From: JADJWR01 sp963847675
Lineage (GTDB): Bacteria; Pseudomonadota; Gammaproteobacteria; Burkholderiales; Burkholderiaceae_F
Assembly (NCBI GenBank): GCA_963847675.1
Contig: CAWKAP010000008.1
Location: 62,001-126,000 of the forward strand
Direction: 5' to 3'
Length of the DNA: 64,000 bases
Below the pieces are notes generated by a model that saw nothing but the letters and a program-made list of their open reading frames with translations, had not been told where the DNA came from and did not search any database. Made by a program: the position numbers and the translations under genes. Of the stretch, positions 63,907 to 64,000 are shown piece by piece; position 1 is the stretch's first letter; each line of letters starts with the position of its first letter.

Positions 63907-64000
63907 CTTCAGATTTTCTGCAACCCCCCGCGCTCGGCCGCAACAACGCCGAATGGTCACACGGCTTGACGGCCGGCCCTCGCAGTGCGGCCGCGGCGAC

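Overview
The window is about 64 kb of high-GC DNA from a betaproteobacterium. Evidence for this: an rRNA operon with tRNA-Ile and tRNA-Ala in the 16S-23S spacer, 16S sequence of betaproteobacterial character, an rpe-gph-trpE-trpG-trpD-trpC cluster, a hemA-prfA-prmC-grxD-ubiX cluster, apaG, dsbC, and a PcaD-PcaC fusion. Genus cannot be fixed by eye.

Layout: (1) 1-2600, minus strand: 5' end of 23S, tRNA-Ala, tRNA-Ile, 16S, boxA and a strong rrn promoter. (2) 2651-12300: enoyl-CoA hydratase, DUF3429 membrane protein, AcuI-type reductase, two near-duplicate signal-peptide-bearing SAM methyltransferases flanking an APC permease, a MobA-like nucleotidyltransferase, an HpaB/AbfD-family flavoprotein, an isochorismatase-like hydrolase and a universal stress protein. 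(3) 12440-20430: envelope block (M23 peptidase, YcbK-like M15 protein, L,D-transpeptidase, phosphoesterase lipoprotein, phospholipase-D lipoprotein) and uracil-DNA glycosylase. (4) 20577-32740: MFS transporter; rpe-gph-[trp leader peptide]-trpE-ltaE-trpG-lprI-like-trpD-trpC; apaG; a 33-aa membrane protein; mltA; ubiH-like and dsbC. (5) tRNA-Phe, then 33146-42527, a giant secreted subtilase with about 35 RCC1-like repeats and a DUF4214 tail, with its 3' third broken by many single-base indels. (6) An IS630-family element (42808-43905) with TA at both ends lies just upstream of that gene. (7) 44052-48135: fixABCX plus a ferritin-like gene. (8) 48386-53445: a partner-switching signalling block (HATPase, FecR, OmpA lipoprotein, CHASE2-PP2C phosphatase, metallo-beta-lactamase-fold protein, STAS). 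(9) 53566-63906: pcaL fusion, YeaQ-type protein, hemA-prfA-fumC-prmC, grxD-ubiX, and a large cyclase/NB-ARC/TPR regulator.

The most interesting items are the giant subtilase-RCC1 protein, the FecR/CHASE2-PP2C/STAS/HATPase module, the probable trp attenuation leader peptide that overlaps gph, the extra genes inside the trp and prfA-prmC operons, and the paired exported methyltransferases. Several conserved genes, including the essential hemA, carry one-base insertions. I therefore treat most frameshifts as possible sequencing or assembly errors until read data say otherwise.
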